A stretch of DNA of 64,000 bases from assembly GCA_964019415.1 (NCBI GenBank), contig OZ025878.1:1409001-1473000 (forward strand). Reading direction: 5' to 3'. Position 1 is the stretch's first letter; each line of letters starts with the position of its first letter. The translations under genes and the position numbers were made by a program. The notes beneath the pieces were generated by a model that was given only the letters and a program-made list of their open reading frames with translations, had not been told where the DNA came from and did no database searches. Below, in pieces: positions 11,849 through 57,433 of the stretch. Origin of the DNA: Ianthella basta (lineage: Eukaryota > Porifera > Demospongiae > Verongiida > Ianthellidae).

Positions 11849-12260
11849 AGCGGCTCAGCTAACACTACAACCGGAACACAATAATTATTGAAGAATTGTT
11901 GGCATTTACAATATATTATATGCGGCCTAGGATATTCAATTATTGGTAATATTTATTATTCATTGTAGTCACGCTCAATACAATAAATTCGCTATAATCA
12001 AATCAGTTTGTTGTAGCGAAGTTGCAATGTAGATGCGTCAAGGTACGTGTTTGGCCCACGAAGCCAGCATGTGGAAACAGCTGTACAATGCAGCTATACA
12101 TAGTGTGGTGTGCTATCAATGAAAACTTCCCCTGGGTAGCATAGCCCGGATGCCGGACGCGCGGGTCCAGTAGATATAGTTTTAAGCCATGCAGTTTTGA
12201 CACATCAGTTGAGTGCAGTGTGTCGAGAGGGATATTATATATAGTCGTCCTGTGTTCGCG
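11849..12260. other. Intergenic, IRP1 to proline-rich membrane protein
   Basis: Holds the IRP1 3' UTR and the upstream region of the next gene, including a TATATATA-like stretch near 12236-12243. No other gene seen. Confidence 0.5.
11982..11987 (+). terminator. Polyadenylation signal AATAAA, IRP1
   Basis: AATAAA lies 134 bp after the IRP1 stop codon and is the first canonical signal downstream. Confidence 0.6.
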
Positions 12261-12941
12261 ATGGCTACCCAGTATGGCCGGATGGATCGGCAGGCCTACG
12301 CCATGCAGGAGCAAGTCGTCACCTTTCCGACGCAAGCCGTTCCGCCCCAACCAGTCTACCCTGCCCAAGGCTACCCTCCGTCGAACTACCCTCCACAGGG
12401 GCCAGCGCCAATCTACCAACCCGAATACAAATATCAGCCGCAGCCCATCACCCCCAACACCATTGTCGTGGTGGCACCGCCATCAGCGAGAGACGCAGCT
12501 TACCGCCCTCCGCATGCGCAGGAGTCTCAGGCTAACGACAAGCCTCCTCCAAAGGAGCCGCAGTCCGACAATCGCAGAGTAGCGATTGCCGCTATTATCG
12601 TTTCTGTCTTCTCTCTCTGCTGCTGCAGCTTCGGCGTCCTTGTACCTTTCTTCATCCCCGCCCTCTGCCTTGCTGTCTGTGCAGCGACCGGAAGCAAAGG
12701 AAAGAGGAAGAGAAACTGCTGCGCCTGCGTTAGCATTGGCCTCAATGTCTTGTTCATTTTGCTCGAAGTACTCTTCATCGTCATCTTCATTCCAGTCTTC
12801 AACGCCACAGCCTCTCACTGCAACGCATACTACTCCTCCACCTACAACACCTACTGTGTGCCAACGCTCGCCAGAGCATACACATGCACCTACAATCCTT
12901 CTTTCCTGTGCTTTAGCAGAAACTGCTTCTGTCCGGTCTAA
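12261..12941 (+). CDS. Proline-rich small membrane protein, two TM segments (226 aa, single exon)
   Basis: Not assigned to a named orthologue. The start at 12261 (GCGATGGCT, MATQYGRMDRQ) is preferred over an in-frame ATG at 12213 because of its better context. Residues about 20-105 are a cytosolic-type Pro/Tyr/Gln-rich region with PAQGYPPSNYPPQ. TM1 is about 116-147 (VAIAAIIVSVFSLCCCSFG onward), a basic cysteine-rich loop GSKGKRKRNCCAC follows, and TM2 is about 162-184 (LNVLFILLEVLFIVIFIPVF). The cysteine-rich tail has about six Cys. A proline-rich N-terminus, Cys cluster at a membrane face and two helices recall CD225/dispanin and shisa-like adaptors, but I see no diagnostic motif. The juxtamembrane cysteines are plausible palmitoylation sites (inference). 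Confidence 0.7.
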   Translation: MATQYGRMDRQAYAMQEQVVTFPTQAVPPQPVYPAQGYPPSNYPPQGPAPIYQPEYKYQPQPITPNTIVVVAPPSARDAAYRPPHAQESQANDKPPPKEPQSDNRRVAIAAIIVSVFSLCCCSFGVLVPFFIPALCLAVCAATGSKGKRKRNCCACVSIGLNVLFILLEVLFIVIFIPVFNATASHCNAYYSSTYNTYCVPTLARAYTCTYNPSFLCFSRNCFCPV

Positions 12942-13305
12942 ACAGCATGCATGCACAAGACAACTGCAGACTGCATGGAAGAGAGTGGAGCTGTTTGTCA
13001 TTATCAGCTCATATGTCATGCATGCTTTTTATGTGTAGCTATAATTGTGCAATAGAACACAATTTTGGTAGCACTTTTACAAGTTCAACTTGTCACATAC
13101 GTATTTTTAACTGCGCATTAAAAATTTGTATCATCATAATTCTTTACATTGTAGTATGTATGCTTGCTTTGGTTCCACCTCCTGCAATGAATTCAATGAG
13201 ACTGAGCTACTCATTGGTTGTGACGACCATGATGATGAAGATGATGATAATGGCAATGATCAAGGACAGCAATGCATGGGGATGATGAAAGCAATGATGG
13301 TGAAC

Positions 13306-13346
<41 letters not shown>

Positions 13347-13735
13347 CGACATGAAATGTGTATATTACACAGTTTCTAGATACATGGTACAGTGGCTTTG
13401 TAGCTGGCACTAGCTGCACAATTCGTGCAGTGGGCATTCTCTGGCACTGCAGTATGCCAACATATCCAATGCCATTGCTTCAAGCCAGTTTACAAGGGCT
13501 GCATGTGAAATGACTACCATCTTTCAAAGACCTCCTGTAAAGTTGCTCCAAGGTTAGCTCTCAATATGTGAAGAATGTAGCTAACTGATTGTGCAGGTAG
13601 CTTTTGGCTGTTGGCTTCATGTCGACGCCTGTAATATGCTATTAAGACAAGGTGTGGCATTTCAAATTATTTGCTGCAGATCAATGGTTTTGTAAGCCGG
13701 CCGCTAAATAAGCGCCCGAGTATGACGTCAAGCAG
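12942..13735. other. Intergenic with a (GAT)n tract
   Basis: 3' flank of the membrane-protein gene. A (GAT)n microsatellite occupies about 13307-13347. No coding sequence recognised. Confidence 0.5.
13723..13730. promoter_or_regulatory. CRE octamer TGACGTCA
   Basis: A perfect palindromic CREB/ATF site 5 bp upstream of the first ATG of the C8orf76-like gene. The same octamer sits upstream of MAGOH. Confidence 0.45.
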
Positions 13736-14749
13736 ATGCAACACCGCACGGAAAATGGCCGCCACGATATGGAGCTAGAATTAGGCAATTCTTTCTTTGA
13801 AGATGAGGACGAAGAGGCGGAGTTGTGCGCTTGTAGCGCTAAAGAAGGAAATCATGAAAGGGAGGAGGAATTGGAGTACGTTGTGAAGAAGGAGGACCAC
13901 TTGTGGTTCAATCGAGAAGAAGCAGCGGAAAGAGACAAGTTGAACAGTGACCAGCCGATTTGTGCCGACGACCAGGAGGCTCTTCTGTCGCGAATAAAGG
14001 CGAAGGCAGACTGGTCTTTCTACAAGGAAGACTACCGCACCGCCGTGCAGCTTTACGAGTCGAGCTTACAGCTTGTGCCTCCTCACAACAGAAGCGTTTG
14101 GCGACAGATATCCGACAGCCTGTCCAGGTGCCATTACCACATGGGGGACTTCCCCACCGCTCTTAAATATGCTATACCTCTAGTGTCACCACCTCATTGC
14201 GAGGACGCATCGTCATGGCAACTGCTAGCGAACATCCATGCAAAAATGCTAAATGTAAAGGATGCATTGTTGTGCCAACAAAGAGTCGTCATGGTGCAAA
14301 CTGGTCGCCCAGGTGCCTGGATACAACTCGGCCATGCCTGTGCAAGGTACAGAAGTACAATCGCTGGTGACTGTTGTCAGATAGACTCTTCTCCAGACCA
14401 GGCCAAAACCAAGGATGTGACGTCCAAGATTGAGGAGCTCCTTGCAAGGTTCTTTCCGAAAGTGCTTCGGAGCTTGGACAGTCTCTCCTCTGTGGAGAGT
14501 GTTGGCAGTGAGAGTAGACATGTTTGTATGATAGAAGCTGCTAACGCTTGTAGTCTGTTGTGGGCTAGACACCTTCTCACTTCCATTTCAATACAAGCAA
14601 GTACAAAATGGAAACAGGAAGCTGGACGGCAGTTGGAAGATCTTCAAGGAGCGATTGACAGTTTTCCACACAGGGAAGTACTGAGAAATGTTCAGAAATA
14701 TGTTTCATTCTTCACCAACCACCTGCCTCCTAATGACATTGTACAGTGA
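13736..14749 (+). CDS. TPR-like protein resembling human C8orf76 (337 aa, single exon)
   Basis: Intronless frame from ATG 13736; a second in-frame ATG at 13769 (MELELGN) is an alternative start. The N-terminal 50 residues are acidic (FFEDEDEEAELC). From residue about 60 the order matches human C8orf76 as I remember it: LWFNREEA, then a TPR pair (WSFYKEDYRTAVQLYESSL and SLSRCHYHMGDFPTALKYA), then a block ending GRPGAWIQLGHACARY (human PFNPWNWGKLAEAYLNL), and a C-terminal helix around CSLLWARHLLTSISIQ. TPRs normally bind partner proteins; the human protein has no settled function. The orthology call rests on pattern and order, not a computed score. Confidence 0.65.
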   Translation: MQHRTENGRHDMELELGNSFFEDEDEEAELCACSAKEGNHEREEELEYVVKKEDHLWFNREEAAERDKLNSDQPICADDQEALLSRIKAKADWSFYKEDYRTAVQLYESSLQLVPPHNRSVWRQISDSLSRCHYHMGDFPTALKYAIPLVSPPHCEDASSWQLLANIHAKMLNVKDALLCQQRVVMVQTGRPGAWIQLGHACARYRSTIAGDCCQIDSSPDQAKTKDVTSKIEELLARFFPKVLRSLDSLSSVESVGSESRHVCMIEAANACSLLWARHLLTSISIQASTKWKQEAGRQLEDLQGAIDSFPHREVLRNVQKYVSFFTNHLPPNDIVQ

Positions 14750-15520
14750 ATTCTAAGAACTACAATTTTGCTTAAATACTCACTCAATTAGTTAAGGCAC
14801 TACTGCTCCACCAATCATTGACTAATATGAACATGTTTATTTGAAATGTTGCATTAATACAGTTTTGTAATTCATGTGGTCGTTATATTTTCTCGATCTA
14901 TTATTCAAAACTTGTATAACTAATTTCAAGAATTTTCTGTTATTGTGTGGCATGCAATCTGTATTGCAGCTACTTTGCAATAAATGCATATAAGTTAAGT
15001 ATGAAGTAGTATTAACATCATTCAATAAAGAGCGCCCAATGCCCCCTAGCTGGGGGATGGTCCAGTAGAAGCTGGAGTAATTAAACACTAAAAACTGACA
15101 GCCTAAGTCTATAATTATATGCACAATAAAATGTGATGTCATGTTAGTATAATTATACCACCATTCCCCCTAAATTTTGAACAGGTGCCTTGAAAGATTT
15201 TGCAATCTCCTGTACCTGACAGCCAATCAAAAGCTCATTTCAGTAGTTACTATGGCAACCACATTACTTTATTAAATGCCCAGATCATAACATCCAACCG
15301 TTAGATCTCAGCTGAACACGAGTACACCACAAGTTGATTGATCCACTTGATTTGTATGTACGTAATTACAAGTGATTCAAACATGCAGTTAATGTGTTGT
15401 GTGTGCATCTTCTAACTCTTACACGGTATCATATATAAACGTATGTACTCTTAAACATGTGATGAGTTGTTGTGAAAACTGTCCCCTATCATGAGTTGTG
15501 TGTTTGCGAGTAGGTTCCCT
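14750..15520. other. Convergent 3' intergenic region
   Basis: AT-rich 3' flank between two convergent genes. AATAAA signals for the plus-strand gene occur at 14979-14984 and 15024-15029. TTTATTA near 15268-15274 could serve the minus-strand MAGOH. No gene seen. Confidence 0.5.
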
Positions 15521-18072
<2,552 letters not shown>

Positions 18073-18639
18073 ACTGCAGGTAGTGACGTCATGGACACGT
18101 GGCGCTTCACACTATACATGTATAATAGATGGAGCCCACAGTGCAGATTGCCACAGATATCCTCTAATACCACTCATCACGTGAACTTTGTGTCAACCAA
18201 TAATTAAGACGGTGAACATCATGTGCTAGAGCTAGAAGGGCCGGCAATCTATAGCTGTTCACTGCAAATCTTCTAATTGCTGTTGAATGCCATGAAATTA
18301 TCGAAGCGATATATATTACCTCATCTGTAACCTGCAATCCAGCATGATTGGCTAGGCCGTATATGTACTGTAGACATAAGTGCTAAGCAGTACATGCAAC
18401 TTGCATCAGGTACCCAGTGTATGTTATAATAATATGTAATTACAAAATAATACACCAGGCTTTTGTATAGTTAGATATAAAACCATGCAGTGTGCACTCT
18501 CAGATTAATAAAATTGTACTGTGACTAATAATAAATATGTCACACTGATATCAACCACACAACATAAATAGCTAGTCTATTCTACACTATTTTCAAATAA
18601 GTAATAATCACACACACACACAAATAGCTGAATTTGCAG
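18073..18639. other. Intergenic, MAGOH promoter to guanine deaminase 1 3' end
   Basis: AT-rich sequence. Apart from the CRE and E-box beside MAGOH, no gene or repeat of note. Confidence 0.5.
18084..18091. promoter_or_regulatory. CRE octamer TGACGTCA upstream of MAGOH
   Basis: A perfect CREB/ATF palindrome 12 bp upstream of the MAGOH start codon. An E-box CACGTG follows at 18095-18100. Confidence 0.5.
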
Positions 18640-23923
<5,284 letters not shown>

Positions 23924-24039
23924 TTTGGAACGGCCGGGGTACTGGCAAGCAAGGGATTGCTGCAAATCAACGCTTTGCAGCAAAATAATTTTGTATTTGT
24001 CTATGAACACTGTTACCTCAGATTCTGGATCCGAGCAAA
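23924..24039. other. Upstream region of GDA copy 1
   Basis: About 115 bp separate the copy 1 start codon from the inserted TIR element. No distinct promoter motif recognised, so the insertion lies very near the promoter. Confidence 0.4.
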
Positions 24040-24165
24040 TAGTCAGGCGTCGCGTGACCCCTCCTCGCGGAAGGGTCAGGTTAAGTCTAATACATTGACT
24101 TGTGCTGCAGCACGCCACAATGGTTGCGTGCCCAATCAGAGTGCAGGAAAGGTGTGAAATATTTA

Positions 24166-24544
24166 TCGCTCGCGTGTCCGCAAATGGCAGCAGACCAGAG
24201 GATGGACGGAGTGTGTCATACGCTGCGACGGAAGCCATCCAGCGCCTTGGTTATTCTACCATGAAGCCAGAGCAACTTCAGATCGTGTCTGGCATTGTTT
24301 CTGTGAGAGATGTTTTCGCTGTTTTGCCGACCGGCTTCGGCAAGAGCCTATGCTACGCTAGTCTGGCTCGCTAGACCGTCCCGTAAGCGCCGGTAGGCGC
24401 CCCAAGGCGCTTATTGGGACGGTCTAGCGAGCCAGACTAGTGCTACGCGTGCCCGCCGACAGTGTTCGTCCAGGTGCTGCCGGTGGAAGGGACATCGATA
24501 GTCTTTGTTGTCGCTACTTTGACGGCTATTATAAAAGATCAGGT
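24166..24544 (+). pseudogene. RecQ-type helicase fragment inside the TIR element
   Basis: On the plus strand the translation reads AIQRLGYSTMKPEQLQIVSG, then a Walker A motif LPTGFGKSLCYA, then (after an 82-bp nested insertion) VATLTAIIKDQ, i.e. the first helicase motifs of a RecQ/DEAH-type enzyme. The fragment stops at KDQ followed by GTAGGT, a good 5' splice site, so it looks like a captured exon with its donor. The frame shifts upstream of AIQRL, the Walker A region is split by the nested element, and the remaining helicase motifs are absent. It cannot encode a working helicase. Confidence 0.75.
24359..24440. mobile_element. Nested palindromic MITE 1
   Basis: An 82-bp near-palindrome, TAGTCTGGCTCGCTAGACCG to CGGTCTAGCGAGCCAGACTA, flanked by TGCTACGC on both sides (24351-24358 and 24441-24448). 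Inserted just after the Walker A motif of the helicase fragment. Confidence 0.85.
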
Positions 24545-24594
24545 AGGTGTCGCGAGCCGTCGCACGTACTTGCGGCCACAAACGAGGCATAAGG

Positions 24595-24685
24595 TAATCT
24601 GGCTTGCTAGACCGTCCCGTAAGCGCCCGCTAGCCGTGGAAGGGCGCCTACCGGCGCTTACGGGACGGTCTAGCAAGCCAGACTA
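24595..24685. mobile_element. Nested palindromic MITE 2
   Basis: A 91-bp near-palindrome, TAATCTGGCTTGCTAGACCG to CGGTCTAGCAAGCCAGACTA, flanked by an exact 9-bp duplication GGCATAAGG (24586-24594 and 24686-24694). Same family as MITE 1. Confidence 0.88.
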
Positions 24686-24967
24686 GGCATAAGGTTGCGC
24701 AATAATTACATTCCACAGCGCATAATTGCATTCCGCGTGGACAAGTCAATGTATTAGACTTAACCTGACCCTTCCGTGAGGAGGGGTCACGCAACGCCTG
24801 ACTACCGAGCAAACACATTCTGATTGGCCAAAATTAAATTCAGAATTTATCTACATATACAGCCTACTGACAAATTTAAATCTTACTTATAATTATACAT
24901 AAAATAAATTGAGTTTCATAACAAATTAAAATTCTGAAACAAACGCGACCCTACTACATGCATAGAG

Positions 24968-30833
<5,866 letters not shown>

Positions 30834-30895
30834 CTTGAAAAGGCGTGGTCTAACCCGTCGGGGTGCTCGGGAAATTCCCCAATGGACTAGGAAGC
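30834..30895. promoter_or_regulatory. 62-bp bidirectional promoter, GDA copy 2 / C2CD5
   Basis: The start codons of two divergent genes are separated by only 62 bp, so both 5' UTRs and core promoters must be very short or overlap the coding regions. It contains a kappaB motif. Confidence 0.65.
30869..30880. promoter_or_regulatory. NF-kappaB motif GGGAAATTCCCC
   Basis: A palindromic match to the kappaB consensus GGGRNWYYCC, inside the 62-bp bidirectional promoter. Binding is inferred from sequence only. Confidence 0.5.
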
Positions 30896-39616
<8,721 letters not shown>

Positions 39617-40123
39617 CATACTAGCGCTGCCTATAACTGTGTGTAATGTTAACACTACATGGAGCTTATAATATGCCTGGCACTTATTTTGAGAAGTGAA
39701 GGACAGCTACAGTGCACTGCAGTTGGATATAAGACTACGACCCCCCTTTCAAAAGACACTGTGAATCTGGATTAGAATCCGCATTTAGCCCCTAGAGTGC
39801 TAGTTGCATTGACATGGCACAGAGGCTCTATTTCGGTTTGGTCCAGCACAACTATAGCTACCTGCGCGCATTTGAGGTAGAATGGAACGGCACCTGGTGC
39901 ATGTGCAGCCATGCCAAGCATTTCCTCCAGCCCCATGCAGATTCTGATTGGGAATGACGTGGTAAGCCTAGGTCTCATCCTGTAGTAGGGCGCTATTTTC
40001 TAGTTTCAATCGTCATTTCAATCTGTGTCGTTTATAATTAATCACGCAACCTTCGGTCAATTCACGGGGGATACTTTATACGGGGCCAGGATAAAAATAA
40101 AATGTTACACGCCCGCAATTAAA
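39617..40123. other. Intergenic, C2CD5 to kinase-CARD gene
   Basis: Spacer of about 500 bp, repeated at 59567-60202 with an extra 138 bp (about 59661-59798) only in the second unit. No further gene seen; must contain the kinase promoter. Confidence 0.5.
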
Positions 40124-54877
<14,754 letters not shown>

Positions 54878-55000
54878 AGTGACAGTCACCCTGCCTATTT
54901 TATTGTTTATTGTACTCTTTAAAGGTAGTGACACTTAAGCACTTTGTTTTCAATTAGCATAGGTGAGCATAGCTATGTGTGCACATGTGTTGGTGTGTGG

Positions 55001-55094
<94 letters not shown>

Positions 55095-56050
55095 CAACCA
55101 CACACAACCACAGACATCCATTACACCTCCCAGCACATACACATTAGTTATATTCTTTTCTCTCCTTCTGTTGAACTATCCCTTGTAGCTGTAGCTACTT
55201 GTGTTCTAGTGCTACATTGGACCTTTTGTGTCCTAGCACCATTTGGTGCAGTGCACTCTAATAATGATGATTGATTGATTGATATTAACGTATAATTATG
55301 CAATAATTATTATGGTATATAGCGGTATGCAATCGCATGTGCACTTCCTGCACGTTTTGTAGTAATGGTATTGTGAGCTAGAGCATACTGGGGGATCAAA
55401 TCCCATATATATGGTTTCTTGCGGACTGCATGTGCACGTGTGCATGCATATGCATGGGCTGGTTGGGGCCATGTCCATCTCCCTAGAGTTTAAAGTTCCC
55501 CAGCCTTATACTAGCTCTCTAAACTGCAGCTGGTGTTCAGCGACGTACGTACGTATATACACCAAATTTAAACTCGGCAAGGGGTATGGTCCGATGCGGC
55601 GGCGAACGCTGTACATGTACAGTGGCCATGGAATGACACCCAGTGCGCTGCCAAGAGACTGCATTACGTATACATTCTACTAGAAGACGAGTCACCCGGA
55701 GGAGCCGAGAAGAAGAGTGTGTAACATGGTCAAAGCTGCGGCACCCTGTGATTGTCTAGTTCTTTGGAGTGTAAGCTCTCACGATCGTTTACTCGTCATG
55801 GTCGATTATGCATGGAGAAGACTATGGACACCAGCCTACGGAGATCAATACTTGAAAGATCGCAGCAAGGAAGAGTTCCCCTTCAAGGCGACTGTGCTAC
55901 GTACATCAGGTGTCCCATTTACAAGTGCGTATATTCCATGATTTGTAGCCCTACTCCTCCTTCCCTCTATTCTCCCTCTCTCCCTCCATCCCTTCTCCCT
56001 TCGAATCCTCCCTTCCTCCTTCCTTTCCCCTCCTTCCCTTCCCCCTCCCT
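54878..56050. other. Intergenic and duplication junction
   Basis: 3' flank of the kinase-CARD gene, then sequence with no counterpart in the window. The open frame 55717-55941 (74 aa, MVKAAAPCDC start, YGDQYLKDRSKEEFPFKATV) has no recognised family or splice context, so I do not call it a gene. From about 55.97 kb pyrimidine-rich sequence leads into C2CD5 intron 11-derived DNA. Confidence 0.5.
54998..55095. repeat. (CA)n then (CGCA)n microsatellite
   Basis: CA run about 54998-55030, followed by about 16 CGCA units, downstream of the kinase-CARD gene. Confidence 0.92.
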
Positions 56051-56104
56051 CTGTCCCCCTATTTCCTGTCCCTCCTTCCTTCCTTACCTTCCCTCCAAAC
56101 ACAG

Positions 56105-56352
56105 CAAATGTCCCCTCCCCCACCCACCCTATCTCAGAAGTGGGAGATTCCCTTTTGCCATACAGTTCTCCTATTTTGGACCCTGCAAGTGGGGGCAACC
56201 CTGTAATACTGACATGGCATGCCCAGTAACTTTGTTTAATTTGTTCTTGTCTTGATGTGCATATGTAGGAACCATCTTGTCTCCAACTTGTTGCTAATGC
56301 ATGACAACCGATCTGCCATCTGATTGGCCAGTGCGGAGACAAGGTATGCAGA

Positions 56353-56388
<36 letters not shown>

Positions 56389-57367
56389 AATGTATTGGGC
56401 AGTCTGCGAAACAGAGTGTAAGTCGGAGTAAGCTTCTTTCCACATTATTCTCTCATCCACCACCACCAGCCTGTGGTCTTGCATTTGCTTACTGTACATT
56501 ACCACTTCCACTCACTGGGTGACTCAGTCCCCCTGGTCCTCCTCCCCTCCTGTTTTCTCTCCCCTTCTCCATCCAGCTCCTCCCCTTCCTGGAGTACCGT
56601 GTTTACTGCTGTCTTATCCACAAACTGAGGTTGCTGGGGATGAATGTTGTGTGTGGACGTAGAGTCAAGATATCACTAGGGGAGACTGTTGTCATGGCAA
56701 TAGCGGTGAGTAGGAGGGGGAGGGAAAGGGGCCATGCAGAAAGGGAGAGTTAGGGGTAGGTGCTAATATGCTAGAGTGGATATAGGAAGGGTTGGGGGAG
56801 GGAATTAGGAAGGAGGGAGGGTAGAGTACTGGTGTTGTGAAGAGAGGTTGGGGTTAGGTTGTTTTTTTTGTATGCAGGAAGGGACGGCCATTTTCCTGGA
56901 CGGATTGCCTGCACCTAAAGAGTTTATCTCCTCACAACTGGTAAGATACTGCCTGTTTGTTTGTTTGTTTGTTTGTTGGTTTGTTTATTTGTTCATTCAT
57001 TGTTCTTGTTCATTAATATTTATTGTGGGAGAAAGTGTGATGTGTGGTGCTTGTTGGCATGTGCTGTGTTGGTTGGTTGGTATAACTTTTTACCTGTTAT
57101 TTACCACTAGCACTGTTGTACTGTTTATGTTGTTTAGACTAGTTGCTGTTGTTTACAAAAAATTACATGCTTGTTTTGTGACTGTTTGTTTGTTTGTATG
57201 TATACATAGGATGTAGGTGATGCTGAGCAGTTTACTAAACGACTCAACATGACACAACATGAGAATAGGATGAAGTATTTGTTGGATCTCCCAGCACACT
57301 CGGTATGTGTGTGTGAGGGTGTGTGGGTGTGTGGGTGTGGGGGAGGGTGTGTGGGTGTGTGCATGCA

Positions 57368-57433
<66 letters not shown>

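Larger units (their letters stand above)
24040..24804. mobile_element. MULE-like TIR element carrying a RecQ helicase fragment
   Basis: About 64-bp imperfect inverted repeats (outer end TAGTCAGGCG, inner end TAATACATTGACTTGT) bound a 765-bp element. The 9-bp sequence CCGAGCAAA flanks both ends (24031-24039 and 24805-24813) as a target-site duplication. A 9-bp duplication with long TIRs is the pattern of Mutator-like (MULE) elements, and carrying a host gene piece is the pattern called Pack-MULE. Two smaller palindromic elements are nested inside. No transposase is present, so it is non-autonomous. The superfamily is inferred from TSD and TIR lengths only. Confidence 0.75.

Noticed and set aside
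24100-24690. A functional host RecQ helicase gene
   Set aside because: Only the first motifs are present, bounded by TIRs and a target duplication, and split by a nested element.
40025-40123. Kinase start at 40025 (358-residue single-exon protein ending at 41101)
   Set aside because: The upstream part is not kept in frame in the duplicate and overlaps likely 5' UTR. The end at 41101 is read-through past a GTTAGT donor; downstream exons fit in phase.
55717-55941. 74-residue open frame in the junction region
   Set aside because: No family, splice context or duplicate counterpart; could be chance.
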